Of a DNA stretch of 64,000 bases, positions 8,327-16,310 are shown piece after piece. The position numbers and the translations under genes are program-made. Below the pieces are notes generated by a model that had not been told where the DNA came from, ran no database searches, and saw nothing but the letters and a program-made list of their open reading frames with translations. The DNA is from Streptomyces sp. NBC_00659 (GTDB lineage Bacteria; Actinomycetota; Actinomycetes; Streptomycetales; Streptomycetaceae), in contig NZ_CP109031.1 of the NCBI RefSeq assembly GCF_036226925.1, forward strand, positions 930,001 to 994,000, given 5' to 3'. Numbering within the stretch: position 1 is the first letter of the stretch; the number at the start of each line of letters is the position of its first letter.

Positions 8327-9160
8327 ATGTTCGATCTTGTGAGGAACGGGAGCGGGGGCGGGGTGGCGGTGCCCCTTGACGGTGACACCGGCCGGGCGGG
8401 ACTGCGTGACAAGCGGGTGCTGGTGACCGGCGGTACGCGAGGGCTCGGCGAGCAGATCGTGCGGCTGCTGTCCGCCGAGGGCGTACGGGTGGCCACCTGC
8501 GCGCGCACCGCGCGGGGTCTGGAGGCGCTGGCCGCTTCGATGGGTCCCGGTCTGTTCACCGGACGGCTCGACGTCACCGCGCCCGGGGACCTGGAGGGGT
8601 TCGTCCAGGACGCGGCGGAACGCTTCGGAGGCCTGGACGGCGTGGTGGCCTGTACGGGCGGTTCGCGCGGCGGCGGCTTCGAGGACGCGGACGCCGAGGA
8701 CTGGGCCGCGACCTGGGCGGTGAACGTCGGTCACGCGACCCGGCTGGTGCGGGCCGCGGTCCCGCATCTGCGGGCCGCGGGCGGCGGCTCCGTCGTGGTG
8801 ATCTCCTCGATCTCCGGCTGGAAGCCCGGCCCGCCCGCGCAGTACTCGGTCGCGAAGTCCGCGCAGATCCAGCTCGCCGCTTCACTGGCCCGCGAGCTCG
8901 GTCCGGACGGGATCCGGGTGAACGCGGTCTCCCCCGGGTCCATGCTGATCCCCGGCCGGCGCTGGGACCGGATGCGCCGCGAGGAGCCCGAGGCGTTCGC
9001 CCGCTTCGTGGCGGCGGAGCTGCCGGGCGGCGCGCCGGTCGCGCCGCAGGAGGTCGCCCGGGTCGTGGCGTTCCTGCTGTCGGACTGGTCGAGCGGGATC
9101 TCCGGCGCGCACCTCCCGGTCGACCGCGCCCAGAACGCCCCCTCCCCCGACGGGTACTGA
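8327..9160 (+). CDS. SDR-family NAD(P)-dependent oxidoreductase
   Basis: This is a 277-residue short-chain dehydrogenase. The Rossmann motif TGGTRGLG is at about residues 34-41, the Ser of the triad sits in VVISSISG, and the catalytic pair is YSVAK (Y173, K177). The C-terminus has VVAFLLSDWSSGISGAHLPVD, typical of classical SDRs of the FabG-like subgroup. The substrate is unknown. ATG 8327 is used; in-frame GTG codons within the first 12 codons are possible alternatives. The gene is monocistronic and divergent from the ATPase gene. Confidence 0.9.
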   Translation: MFDLVRNGSGGGVAVPLDGDTGRAGLRDKRVLVTGGTRGLGEQIVRLLSAEGVRVATCARTARGLEALAASMGPGLFTGRLDVTAPGDLEGFVQDAAERFGGLDGVVACTGGSRGGGFEDADAEDWAATWAVNVGHATRLVRAAVPHLRAAGGGSVVVISSISGWKPGPPAQYSVAKSAQIQLAASLARELGPDGIRVNAVSPGSMLIPGRRWDRMRREEPEAFARFVAAELPGGAPVAPQEVARVVAFLLSDWSSGISGAHLPVDRAQNAPSPDGY

Positions 9161-9232
9161 CCTCCGCGGGGGACCGGCGGTACCGCTCCCGCTCATGGCA
9201 GCGAGCCCGGTCCCGGGTGACGTGCCGGCCTC

Positions 9233-10642
9233 TCAGGCAACCGCCCCGAGGACCCCGCGGGAGCGACGCTCGAACTCCTGCACGACCGGTTCGGCGCGGC
9301 GGGATTCAAGGCGTCTGCGGAAGTCGCGCAGGGCCTGGACGGAACGTTCGCTGTGGACGGTGCCGAGGGTCTCCAGCGCCAGGGTCGCGGTGCCGACCGC
9401 CTCGTCCAGGCGGTCCTGCTGAAGGTGCGCGGTCGCGAGGACGGAACGGCTGATGGCCTGGCGCCTGCGCCGGTCGGCGCCCGAGGCGAGCGACTCGCCG
9501 GCCGTGCGCTCGGCCTGCCGGGCCTGTCCCAGGTCACGGAAGCACAGGGCGGATTCGGCCTGAAGGTAGTGATGGTCCAGATAGCGCACCCACGGCGACT
9601 CCTGCTCGGCCCCCTTGCTCGCCGCCAGTTGTCGCTCCGCCAGCCGCAGCGCCTTGGACGTGTCGTCCGAGCGCCCCTGCGCGGCGTGTCCGCGGGCCGA
9701 CATGGCGTACAGCCGCATCAGTCCGAGAGGGCTGCCCGCCCCCTGGGCCGTGACGATTCCCGCGCGGGCGAGTGCCACCCCCTCGTCGGGGCGGCCGAGG
9801 CTGGTGGCGAGGTGGGAGAGCCCGGCGAGTATCTGGCCGCCGAGCACCCGGTCGCCGCCCTCGGCGCACAGCCGCAGGCCCTGGGTCATGTAGCGCTGGG
9901 CGAGGCCGTACTCCCCCGCGTCGTACGAGCTCCAGCCGGCCATGGCGGCCAGGCGCGCGGCGGCCGCGTACAGCGGTCGGCGCCGGCCGGCCGGTGTGCC
10001 GCGCCGCTGGAGCATCGGGACGACCTCGGTGGACAGGTAGTGCACGATGCTGGTGCGGACTCCGCCGCCGCCGTAGTGGTTGTCCATCTGGTCGAACACG
10101 GCGATCATCGCGTGCACCTGCTCGACGGGTCCGCCGCTCACGGGCAGCGCCGAGGAGAGCGCCTCCTGGTGCTCCAACAGCCAGAGCAGCCAGTCGCGTT
10201 GGGGGTTCGTCAGGGCTGCCGCGACGAAGGGGACCGTGCCGAGGAGGCTGCGGCGGGAGATGTCGGTCGAGCCCAGTTCCGCGAGTGTGTGCAGGGTCTC
10301 GGCCACGTCCTCGCCGTAGACGAGCGCTCTGCTCGCGACCGGGCGCCGGGAGTCGGAGTGGAAGCCGAGGTCGGCGGGAGACATGGCGCGGCCCAGCCGT
10401 TCGGACAGGACGGCGGCGATCAACTCCGGGGTGCTTCCCCGGGGTTGCTGGCCCTGGAGCCAGCGAGTGACCGACGCCTTGTCGTAGTGGGAGTCCGCGC
10501 CCTGGCGGCGCCCCAGTTCGTTGACCCGCAGAGCGAGGGAGGCGTAGGAGCAGCCGGCCTCCTTGAGCAAGGCCCCCAGTACCCGATTCGGCCCGGCGCT
10601 CCTGCCGACGTTCCTCGTCTGCCCCTCGGTCACGGCGGCCAT
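9233..10642 (-). CDS. NsdA-like XRE/TPR regulatory protein
   Basis: The 469-residue protein has an N-terminal helix-turn-helix-like region (about residues 15-95) with the block YDKASVTRWLQGQQPRG. A long helical TPR-like array of about 320 residues follows (repeats ending LAQRYMTQGLRLC, ALARAGIVTAQ, ALRLAERQLAAS, SVLATAHLQQDRLDEA). This organisation and the YDK(A/T)SV.RWL.GQQPRG motif match NsdA, a negative regulator of sporulation and antibiotic production in Streptomyces. It may be a paralogue rather than NsdA itself. ATG 10642 is preferred because GAGG lies about 10 nt upstream; an in-frame GTG is at 10657. It is divergent from the XRE-DUF397 pair. Confidence 0.8.
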   Translation of the reverse strand: MAAVTEGQTRNVGRSAGPNRVLGALLKEAGCSYASLALRVNELGRRQGADSHYDKASVTRWLQGQQPRGSTPELIAAVLSERLGRAMSPADLGFHSDSRRPVASRALVYGEDVAETLHTLAELGSTDISRRSLLGTVPFVAAALTNPQRDWLLWLLEHQEALSSALPVSGGPVEQVHAMIAVFDQMDNHYGGGGVRTSIVHYLSTEVVPMLQRRGTPAGRRRPLYAAAARLAAMAGWSSYDAGEYGLAQRYMTQGLRLCAEGGDRVLGGQILAGLSHLATSLGRPDEGVALARAGIVTAQGAGSPLGLMRLYAMSARGHAAQGRSDDTSKALRLAERQLAASKGAEQESPWVRYLDHHYLQAESALCFRDLGQARQAERTAGESLASGADRRRRQAISRSVLATAHLQQDRLDEAVGTATLALETLGTVHSERSVQALRDFRRRLESRRAEPVVQEFERRSRGVLGAVA

Positions 10643-10895
10643 CCCGAATCGCCTCACATCCGCGTGCGGCTGCGCTCCGATCCCATCTGGCGGGTTTTCA
10701 ATTGCCGTGTGGACAAGCGCAGTTGAGCGTGATCGTCGCCGAATGTGCGACAGGTCACTCGATCACTATGGTGGCCCGCCCGCCGCCTGTGCAACCGGCG
10801 TCCTGATAATTTCAGAACGATCCGCGTCGCTCTGTCCCTGTCATCGGCCGCGTGGCACACTGCCCCCTGAGACGGCCGTTACCGGGAGGTAGGAC

Positions 10896-11762
10896 GTGGG
10901 CGAGAACCGCTCCGGCGGCAGCGCGCCGACCGTCCTGCGCCTGGTCCTCGGGAAACGGCTGCGTCATCTGCGGGAACAGGCGGGAGTCTCCTTCGAGGAG
11001 GCGGCGCGCGCCATCGAGGTCACGGCTCTGACGGTCCGCAGGATCGAGAAGGCCGAGGTCGGGCTCCGCATCCCGTACGTGAGGGAACTGCTCCGCGCCT
11101 ACGGGGTGCCGGCAGCGGAGGTCGACGACTTCCTGGCCCTGGCCAGGGAGGCCAACAAGCCGGGCTGGTGGTACTCCTACCGCGACGTACTGCCGGACTG
11201 GTTCAGCGCCTACGTGAGCCTGGAGAGCGAGGCCGGCGTCATCCGTCTGTACGAACCCCACTACGTCCCGGGCCTGTTGCAGACCCGGGACTACGCCACG
11301 GCCCTGATGCGCGTCGGTTTCCCCAACGAGACGAAGCAGGACGTCGCCCGCCGCGTCGCCCTGCGGATGAAACGCCAGGACCTGCTCGCCAAACCGGACG
11401 CCCCGGCCGTCTGGGCCATCCTGGACGAGACGGTGCTGCGCCGGCCGGTGGGCGGACCCGAGGTGATGCGGGCCCAGTTCGACCGGCTGACCGAGGCTCT
11501 GGACCTGCCGAGGGTCCGGATCCAGATCATGCGCTTCGGCGTGGGCGCGCACCCGGGGGCGTTCGGCCCTTTCCACCACTTCCGCTTCGGCTTCTCCGAA
11601 CTCCCCGACATCGTCTACACGGAGAGCCTGGTGGGCGCGGTCTACGTCGACCGGCCCGACGTCGTCGTCAGCTATCTCGAAGTACTGGACCGGATGTCCG
11701 TACAGGCGGAGCCGGTCGGCCGGACCAGGGCCATCCTGGGTGAACTGCGTAAGGAGTTGTGA
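10896..11762 (+). CDS. XRE-family regulator with DUF5753 domain
   Basis: This is a 288-residue regulator. Residues about 17-75 form an XRE helix-turn-helix (GKRLRHLREQAGVSFEEAARAIEVTALTVRRIEKAEVG has the expected two-helix pattern). Residues about 100-280 form the DUF5753 sensor domain, recognised by YEPHYVPGLLQT and RPVGGPEVM. Such proteins (WhiJ-type) act with small DUF397 partners in Streptomyces differentiation. The GTG start at 10896 has GGGAGG 7-12 nt upstream. The partner gene begins 3 bp after its stop. Confidence 0.92.
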   Translation: MGENRSGGSAPTVLRLVLGKRLRHLREQAGVSFEEAARAIEVTALTVRRIEKAEVGLRIPYVRELLRAYGVPAAEVDDFLALAREANKPGWWYSYRDVLPDWFSAYVSLESEAGVIRLYEPHYVPGLLQTRDYATALMRVGFPNETKQDVARRVALRMKRQDLLAKPDAPAVWAILDETVLRRPVGGPEVMRAQFDRLTEALDLPRVRIQIMRFGVGAHPGAFGPFHHFRFGFSELPDIVYTESLVGAVYVDRPDVVVSYLEVLDRMSVQAEPVGRTRAILGELRKEL

Positions 11763-11765
11763 TCC

Positions 11766-12002
11766 ATGGGACCCGTGCACAACGGCATGTCCGCGGCCGG
11801 TCTGGGGACCGAGGGCTGGCACAAGCCCTGGAGCGGCACCAACGGCGGAAGTTGCGTCGAGGCCAAGCGGCTTGCCGACGGAAGTGTCGCGCTGCGCCAG
11901 TCACGGGACCCCGAGGGACCCGCGCTGATCTGTTCCCGCGACGAGATGGCCGCGTTCATCGAGGGCGCCAAGTCGGGACAGGCCGACTTCCTGATCGCCT
12001 GA
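11766..12002 (+). CDS. DUF397 small partner protein
   Basis: This 78-residue acidic protein has the DUF397 core (WHKPWSGTNGGSCVEAKRL, VALRQSRDPEGPALICSRDEMAAFI). It lies directly behind the DUF5753 regulator, as in the many WhiJ-like pairs in Streptomyces, where the small protein is thought to modulate the DNA-binding partner. A strong hairpin terminator follows at 12051-12089, so the two genes form a complete transcription unit. Confidence 0.92.
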   Translation: MGPVHNGMSAAGLGTEGWHKPWSGTNGGSCVEAKRLADGSVALRQSRDPEGPALICSRDEMAAFIEGAKSGQADFLIA

Positions 12003-12050
12003 ACGAGTCCGCGCCGGGCCTCCCGAGACCGCAACCACGCCCCCACGACC

Positions 12051-12089
12051 GGACAACCCGCACGCACACTCCCGCCGTGCGGGTTGTCC
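12051..12089 (+). terminator. terminator of the XRE-DUF397 unit
   Basis: A perfect 14-bp stem (12051-12064 with 12076-12089) and an 11-nt loop lie 49 bp after the DUF397 stop codon. Confidence 0.75.
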
Positions 12090-12135
12090 CCCCACACTGG
12101 CGAAGCCGTTCGTCCCGGAGGGAGCGGATACGGGC

Positions 12136-12633
12136 ATGATCCTCCAGCAGGCCCTCGCACGGTGCCGGACGCTCGTCATCGAGGGCCCCGACGGTCTCGA
12201 CCGGCGCCCGTTCCTCGCCGAACTGGCCCGCCACCGCTTCACGATCCGCCCGCTGCACGGGCACCTTCACCATGTGGACCCCACCCAGCCCTACCGCGAA
12301 CTCCTGTCCGCGCCGGGCCGGCTGGCCGTCGACGGCGGTCTCGTCCACGAACTGGTCTACGGACCGCTGCGCCGCGGGCGCTCCCGGGTGACATGGATCC
12401 AGGCGCTCGACTTCGCGGAGGCGGTGGCCGAACGCGGGGGCGCGCTCGTCCATCTGACGGGCCGGACGGACGACGCCGAGGCGGTCGGCGCCTACGAGCG
12501 GGTACTGCGGACCCTGGACCAGCACGTCCCCGTGATCACCCTCGACACCGGAGAACCGGCCGGCGCGGTCCACGACCCCTCCGCGCCTGTCCCTCAACTC
12601 GGCCTCCGCATCGGCTTGTTGCCGATAACGTAG
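12136..12633 (+). CDS. thymidylate-kinase-like protein with degenerate P-loop
   Basis: The 165-residue protein begins with the beta1/P-loop pattern of dTMP kinases (LVIEGPDGLDRRPFLAEL), but the Walker A lysine and Ser/Thr are replaced (GPDGLDRR instead of GxxxxGKS/T). The later GGLVHELVYGPLRRGRSRV resembles the 'DR...SELVYGP' substrate segment of phage and actinobacterial dTMP-kinase-like proteins, and ALVHLTG resembles the following core strand. A lid motif is not evident. It may bind nucleotide weakly or not at all. ATG 12136 follows GGAGGGAG, which ends 12 nt upstream. Its stop is 36 bp before the DUF574 methyltransferase, which may share its transcript. Confidence 0.55.
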   Translation: MILQQALARCRTLVIEGPDGLDRRPFLAELARHRFTIRPLHGHLHHVDPTQPYRELLSAPGRLAVDGGLVHELVYGPLRRGRSRVTWIQALDFAEAVAERGGALVHLTGRTDDAEAVGAYERVLRTLDQHVPVITLDTGEPAGAVHDPSAPVPQLGLRIGLLPIT

Positions 12634-12669
12634 GGAACCGACCGCGCGACGCACGGCAGGAGAGCTCCC

Positions 12670-13476
12670 ATGGCCGACCGACCCGCCCCCGACCAGAACG
12701 CACTGTCCAAGATCGACACGACGGTGCCGCACTCGGCTCGCATCTGGAACTACTGGATGGGCGGGAAGGACAACTACGAGGTGGACCGGGTCGCCGGTGA
12801 CGCGTACCGCGAAGTCGCCCCGAACATCGAGACGATGGCCCGCGCCTCGCGTGACTACCTGATCCGTACCGTCACCTTCGTGGCGGGCGAACTCGGCATC
12901 CGCCAGTTCCTCGACATCGGCACCGGCCTGCCCACGTACGACAACACCCACCAGGTCGCCCAGCGCGTCGCGCCCGAGTCCCGCATCGTCTACGTGGACA
13001 ACGACCCGCTGGTGCTGCGCCACGCCCAGGCGCTGCTGACGAGCACCCCCGAGGGCGTCACCGACTACATCGACGCGGATCTGCACGAACCCGAGAAGAT
13101 CATCGAAGCGGCGTCCCGGATCCTCGACTTCTCCCGGCCCGTCGCCCTGATGCTGATGGGCATCCTCGGCCACATCCAGGACTACGGGGAGGCCAGGTCG
13201 ATCGTCCGGCGCCTCCAGGAAGCCCTGCCTCCGGGCAGCTACTTCGTGCACTACGACAGCACGGACACGGACGCCGCGCTCAAGGAAGCCCAGCAGGGCT
13301 ACGACGACACGGGGGCGATCCCGTACGTGCTGCGCAGCCCCGAACAGATCGGCGCGTTCTACGAGGGCCTCGAACCGGTCGAACCCGGCGTCGTGTCCTG
13401 CCCCTTGTGGCGTCCGGAGCCCGGTACGTCGCCCGAGCCCACGGACGTCCACGGAGGCGTGGCCCGCAAACCGTGA
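12670..13476 (+). CDS. SAM-dependent methyltransferase, DUF574 family
   Basis: This is a 268-residue methyltransferase of the DUF574/Methyltransf_19 type that is expanded in actinomycetes. The signature IDTTVPHSARIWNYWMGGKDNYEVDR is at about residues 15-40. SAM motif I is FLDIGTGLPT, followed by the acidic YVDNDPLVL and LMGILGHI. The substrate is unknown; family members often neighbour XRE/DUF397 genes, as here. ATG 12670 has AGGAG 8-12 nt upstream. It converges with the BBE-type oxidoreductase, with only 18 bp between stops. Confidence 0.92.
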   Translation: MADRPAPDQNALSKIDTTVPHSARIWNYWMGGKDNYEVDRVAGDAYREVAPNIETMARASRDYLIRTVTFVAGELGIRQFLDIGTGLPTYDNTHQVAQRVAPESRIVYVDNDPLVLRHAQALLTSTPEGVTDYIDADLHEPEKIIEAASRILDFSRPVALMLMGILGHIQDYGEARSIVRRLQEALPPGSYFVHYDSTDTDAALKEAQQGYDDTGAIPYVLRSPEQIGAFYEGLEPVEPGVVSCPLWRPEPGTSPEPTDVHGGVARKP

Positions 13477-13494
13477 ACGGACCCGCCCGGCAGA

Positions 13495-14892
13495 TCAGTC
13501 GCTCGACGCCGGCTCGATGTTCTGGTTCAGCCGGAACAGGTTGACGGGGTCGTATTCGGCCTTCACCCCGGCCAGTCGGTCGTAGTTGCCGCGATAGCTC
13601 GCCCGGACGCCGGCCTGGTCCTCGGCCATCACCATGTTGACGTACGCACCGCCCGCGGAATACGGGAAGAGGGCGTCGGAGTAGTCGACGCTCCACCGCT
13701 TGACCACCTCGGCGTTGGCCGGGTCGGGATCGACACCCGCGTAGACGGCGGCCCAGCCGGAATCGCGGTAGCCCCAGGCGGTGTCCGTCGGGCCGACGTC
13801 GTGAACGGCTCCGTCGATGGGGTAGAGGTGCATCGTCGACTTCCAGGTCGGCATCTCGGCACCGAACTTGGCGTGCAGCTCGACGGCCTCGCCGGGGATC
13901 TCGTCGACGAAACCGGCCCGCCAGTACCACTGGTCGCCGGGCGGGTAGACGCCGTCGAACGCGGACTGGATGGCCGGGTGCGGCATCGGCGCGGGGCCGT
14001 GCAGCAGGGGCTCGGGCAGGGCGTCGAGCAGCGGGGCCATGTCCCGGGCCGCAGCGTCGGTGTCGTCGCCCACGCGGCACCACATCACACCGCAGACCTT
14101 CTTCAGGTGCAGCTCCTCCGGGAACGGCGGTCCCGGCGGGACCGAGGCGAAGAGGAAGAAGCCACCGAGTTCACGCGGCGCGTGGGAAATGAAGTCGCGG
14201 TAGGCGGCGAGGACTTCGGCGCCGAGTTCGACGGGCCAGAAGGTGGGACCGGCGACGACCGTGCTCACTTCGTGCAGCCGGAAGAGGAACGAGGTGACGA
14301 CGCCGAAGTTGCCGCCGCCTCCGCGGATCGCCCAGTAGAGATCGGTGTTCTCGTCGGCGTTCGCGCGGACGTGCTCGCCGTTCGCCAGGACCAGCTCCGC
14401 CTCCAGCAGGTTGTCGACGGCCAGCCCGCACTTGCGGGTGAGATGGCCGAGTCCGCCGCCGAGGGTGATACCGCCGACTCCCGTGGTGGAGATGATGCCG
14501 CTCGGTGTGGCCAGGCCGTGCTCGTTGGTGGCGCGGTCGACCTCGCCCAGGAGGCAGCCGCCGCCGACACGTACCGTACGGGCGGCCGGATCGACGTCGA
14601 TGTCCTTGAGCGGGGAGAGGTCGAGGACCACTCCGTCGTCGCAGGTGCTCAGGCCCGCGCCGTGATGGCCGCCGCCACGCACCGCGAGCGGGAGAGCGTG
14701 GTCGCGTGCGAAACCGATGACCAGGGCGACGTCCTCCGGGGAGGTGCACCGCGCCACCAGAGCGGGGCGCCGGTCGATCATCGCGTTGTAGACGGCACGG
14801 GCCTCGTCGTACCCGGAGTCCTCCGGGCCGATCAACTGCCCTTTGAATCCGGAGAGTTCCTGGCGTGCCGCTTGTACCGGTGTTGTGGACAT
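13495..14892 (-). CDS. FAD-dependent oxidase, berberine-bridge-enzyme type
   Basis: The 465-residue protein has an FAD_binding_4 (PCMH) domain at about residues 35-205 with VRGGGHHGAG. H76 of this motif is at the usual position of the covalent 8-alpha-histidyl FAD bond. The C-terminus (YDPVNLFRLNQNI) is the BBE domain. The second flavin-linking cysteine of bicovalent BBE enzymes is not seen at its usual place; the segment reads STTGVGGITLGGG, with a Cys only later in TRKCG. It probably oxidises a small alcohol, sugar or secondary metabolite with O2. ATG 14892 follows GGGG 7-10 nt upstream (ATG 14898 is the alternative). The frame is open to 15153, but that extension covers the promoter and palindrome. 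Confidence 0.88.
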   Translation of the reverse strand: MSTTPVQAARQELSGFKGQLIGPEDSGYDEARAVYNAMIDRRPALVARCTSPEDVALVIGFARDHALPLAVRGGGHHGAGLSTCDDGVVLDLSPLKDIDVDPAARTVRVGGGCLLGEVDRATNEHGLATPSGIISTTGVGGITLGGGLGHLTRKCGLAVDNLLEAELVLANGEHVRANADENTDLYWAIRGGGGNFGVVTSFLFRLHEVSTVVAGPTFWPVELGAEVLAAYRDFISHAPRELGGFFLFASVPPGPPFPEELHLKKVCGVMWCRVGDDTDAAARDMAPLLDALPEPLLHGPAPMPHPAIQSAFDGVYPPGDQWYWRAGFVDEIPGEAVELHAKFGAEMPTWKSTMHLYPIDGAVHDVGPTDTAWGYRDSGWAAVYAGVDPDPANAEVVKRWSVDYSDALFPYSAGGAYVNMVMAEDQAGVRASYRGNYDRLAGVKAEYDPVNLFRLNQNIEPASSD

Positions 14893-15198
14893 GTGCATCC
14901 CCGTATCTGGGGACCGCCCCAGGTCCGGCGTCCGGGCCGTGGACCGGTTCCCCGCCATTGGGTCCGATGTGCCCGTTTCAGCCCGATCAATGACCAGCCT
15001 AACCCCGTCACATCCGCCTAGCTCGGCGACCCTTGCGACCTGCGACAGCACCGACCGCGCACAGCCGGAGACGGCAGGAGACGGCAACACGGACATCGCC
15101 GGGCGCTTCGATCCGTACGGATCGAAGCGCCCGGCGACATGGTCGGGAAACACGGCCGGACAGCGTGGCCGGGCGTCACGGCCGGGTCCGCCGGCCGG
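14893..15198. other. 306-bp intergenic region with palindrome
   Basis: It lies between the end of the ATPase gene (15199) and the start of the BBE-type gene (14892), both on the minus strand. It holds the 42-bp palindrome at 15096-15137 and presumably the BBE promoter. No gene was seen. Confidence 0.5.
15096..15137 (-). terminator. 42-bp perfect palindrome, probable terminator
   Basis: A mismatch-free inverted repeat of 2 x 21 bp is centred on GTAC. It begins about 60 bp after the stop of the N-box-less ATPase gene. The 19-bp stem it can form with a 4-nt loop is far stronger than needed for termination. Confidence 0.65.
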
Positions 15199-15714
15199 TC
15201 ATCCGTGGGAGGCGACCGGCTCGGTCTCGTCGCGTCCGGCGGCCAGCGCGGGTTCCGGCAGCACCGCGTACAGGGGCGTCGGACGCGCCTCCCGCAGACA
15301 GGGCGCGGGCACGGACGGGTCCAGCGGGGCGTGATCGGCGGCGCGGGCCCGCCACGAGGACCAGATGATCTTTCCACCCACGTCCGTGGCACAGCAGCCC
15401 CAGCCGTCGCTCAGGGCGGCGATCTGGGCCAGACATCCCTGCGGTGCCCGGTGCGGGCGGATGTCCTGACTGTTGTCCGAGACGGCGGCGAACAGACGGC
15501 GGCCGTTCCACCACATCTCGATCGTGGTGTTCTTGTCCGCCGAGTGCTGCTCGATGGTGCGGAGCAGCGCTTCCGCGCAGCGGCACACGGACTCGGCGAG
15601 ATTCTCCAGGTTCCAGTACCTGAGGTGCGCGGCCAGAATTCGCCTGACCTGTCCGACCTTCTCCTCGCTGAGCTCCACATCCAGGTGGTAGTAGCAGGGG
15701 ACTGCGGCTTTCAT
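15199..15714 (-). CDS. degenerate RsbW-like ATPase-domain protein
   Basis: The 171-residue protein has a GHKL-like layout. A helix at NLENLAESVCRCAEALLRTIEQHS stands where the N-box (E..NA..H) should be, followed by MWWNGRRLFAAVSDNS and ALSDGWGCCATDVGGKIIWSSW, the usual C-terminal strands. The N-box asparagine needed for magnesium/ATP binding is missing, so catalysis is doubtful. It may be a pseudo-kinase that still binds an anti-sigma or antagonist partner. ATG 15714 is supported by GAGGAG 10-15 nt upstream. It is divergent from the DUF5133/glgE transcription unit. Confidence 0.75.
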   Translation of the reverse strand: MKAAVPCYYHLDVELSEEKVGQVRRILAAHLRYWNLENLAESVCRCAEALLRTIEQHSADKNTTIEMWWNGRRLFAAVSDNSQDIRPHRAPQGCLAQIAALSDGWGCCATDVGGKIIWSSWRARAADHAPLDPSVPAPCLREARPTPLYAVLPEPALAAGRDETEPVASHG

Positions 15715-16018
15715 CGTCGTTGGCTCCTCACCGGCGAAGCTCTCGCTCCTCCTCGCCCCCTGCGGGACCGAGCCCCGATTGCAAAGCGTGAGCACCGATC
15801 GCTCCTGAGTCACCCTCAGCATGAGAGGGCTACTCCATTCGTGCAACCCGAGCGCGAGCCCAATGCGGTTGAAAAACCAACAAGACGCTCGGTCCCCGTA
15901 CAGGCACCATGAGTGAGGGTGTCGCTCCGTGACGGACCGGCTCCCCTTCGCGTACGGCCCTCATCCGCCGGCCAGGCGAGCCGTGCGCGGTCGAGAGATC
16001 GGGAAGGTGACCAGCGTG
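15715..16018. other. 304-bp divergent intergenic region
   Basis: It separates the ATPase-like gene (minus) from the DUF5133 gene (plus) and must carry both promoters. I could not find a convincing repeat, operator or additional gene. Confidence 0.4.
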
Positions 16019-16231
16019 ATGCTGCTGCCTGCCAAAGCCGAGGTCGCCAGGCATCTGGAGCGCTACCGGGCGTGGGAACGCCTGCTTCTCGCGACTCCCG
16101 CCGACCGCGTGGTGCGGGGGAACTTCGAGAACACCGGTTACACCCTGTGCGTGCTGATGGGGAAGCGCTGCGCGCGGGAGGCGGCGAACGCCGCCGAGGT
16201 CTATCTGCAGGACGTTCCGGCACGGATCTGA
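16019..16231 (+). CDS. DUF5133 small protein
   Basis: This is a 70-residue protein with MLLPAKAEVARHLERYRAWERLLL and GNFENTGYTLCVLMGKRCAREAANAAEVYL, the pattern of the DUF5133 family found in Streptomyces, often near regulators. Function is unknown; it looks helical and cytoplasmic. ATG 16019 follows GGGAAGG at 11-nt spacing; the frame is open upstream to GTG 15929. It lies 79 bp ahead of glgE and could share its transcript. Confidence 0.75.
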   Translation: MLLPAKAEVARHLERYRAWERLLLATPADRVVRGNFENTGYTLCVLMGKRCAREAANAAEVYLQDVPARI

Positions 16232-16310
16232 AAGACGGTCCCAGGGACCGCACCGAGAGGGCCTCTCGCGGCAACGACGATCCGGGCCCAGAACCGCGGA
16301 GGCGAGACGC

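Noticed and set aside
14893..15153. N-terminal extension of the BBE-type gene
   Set aside because: It covers the palindrome and promoter; the family N-terminus fits ATG 14892.
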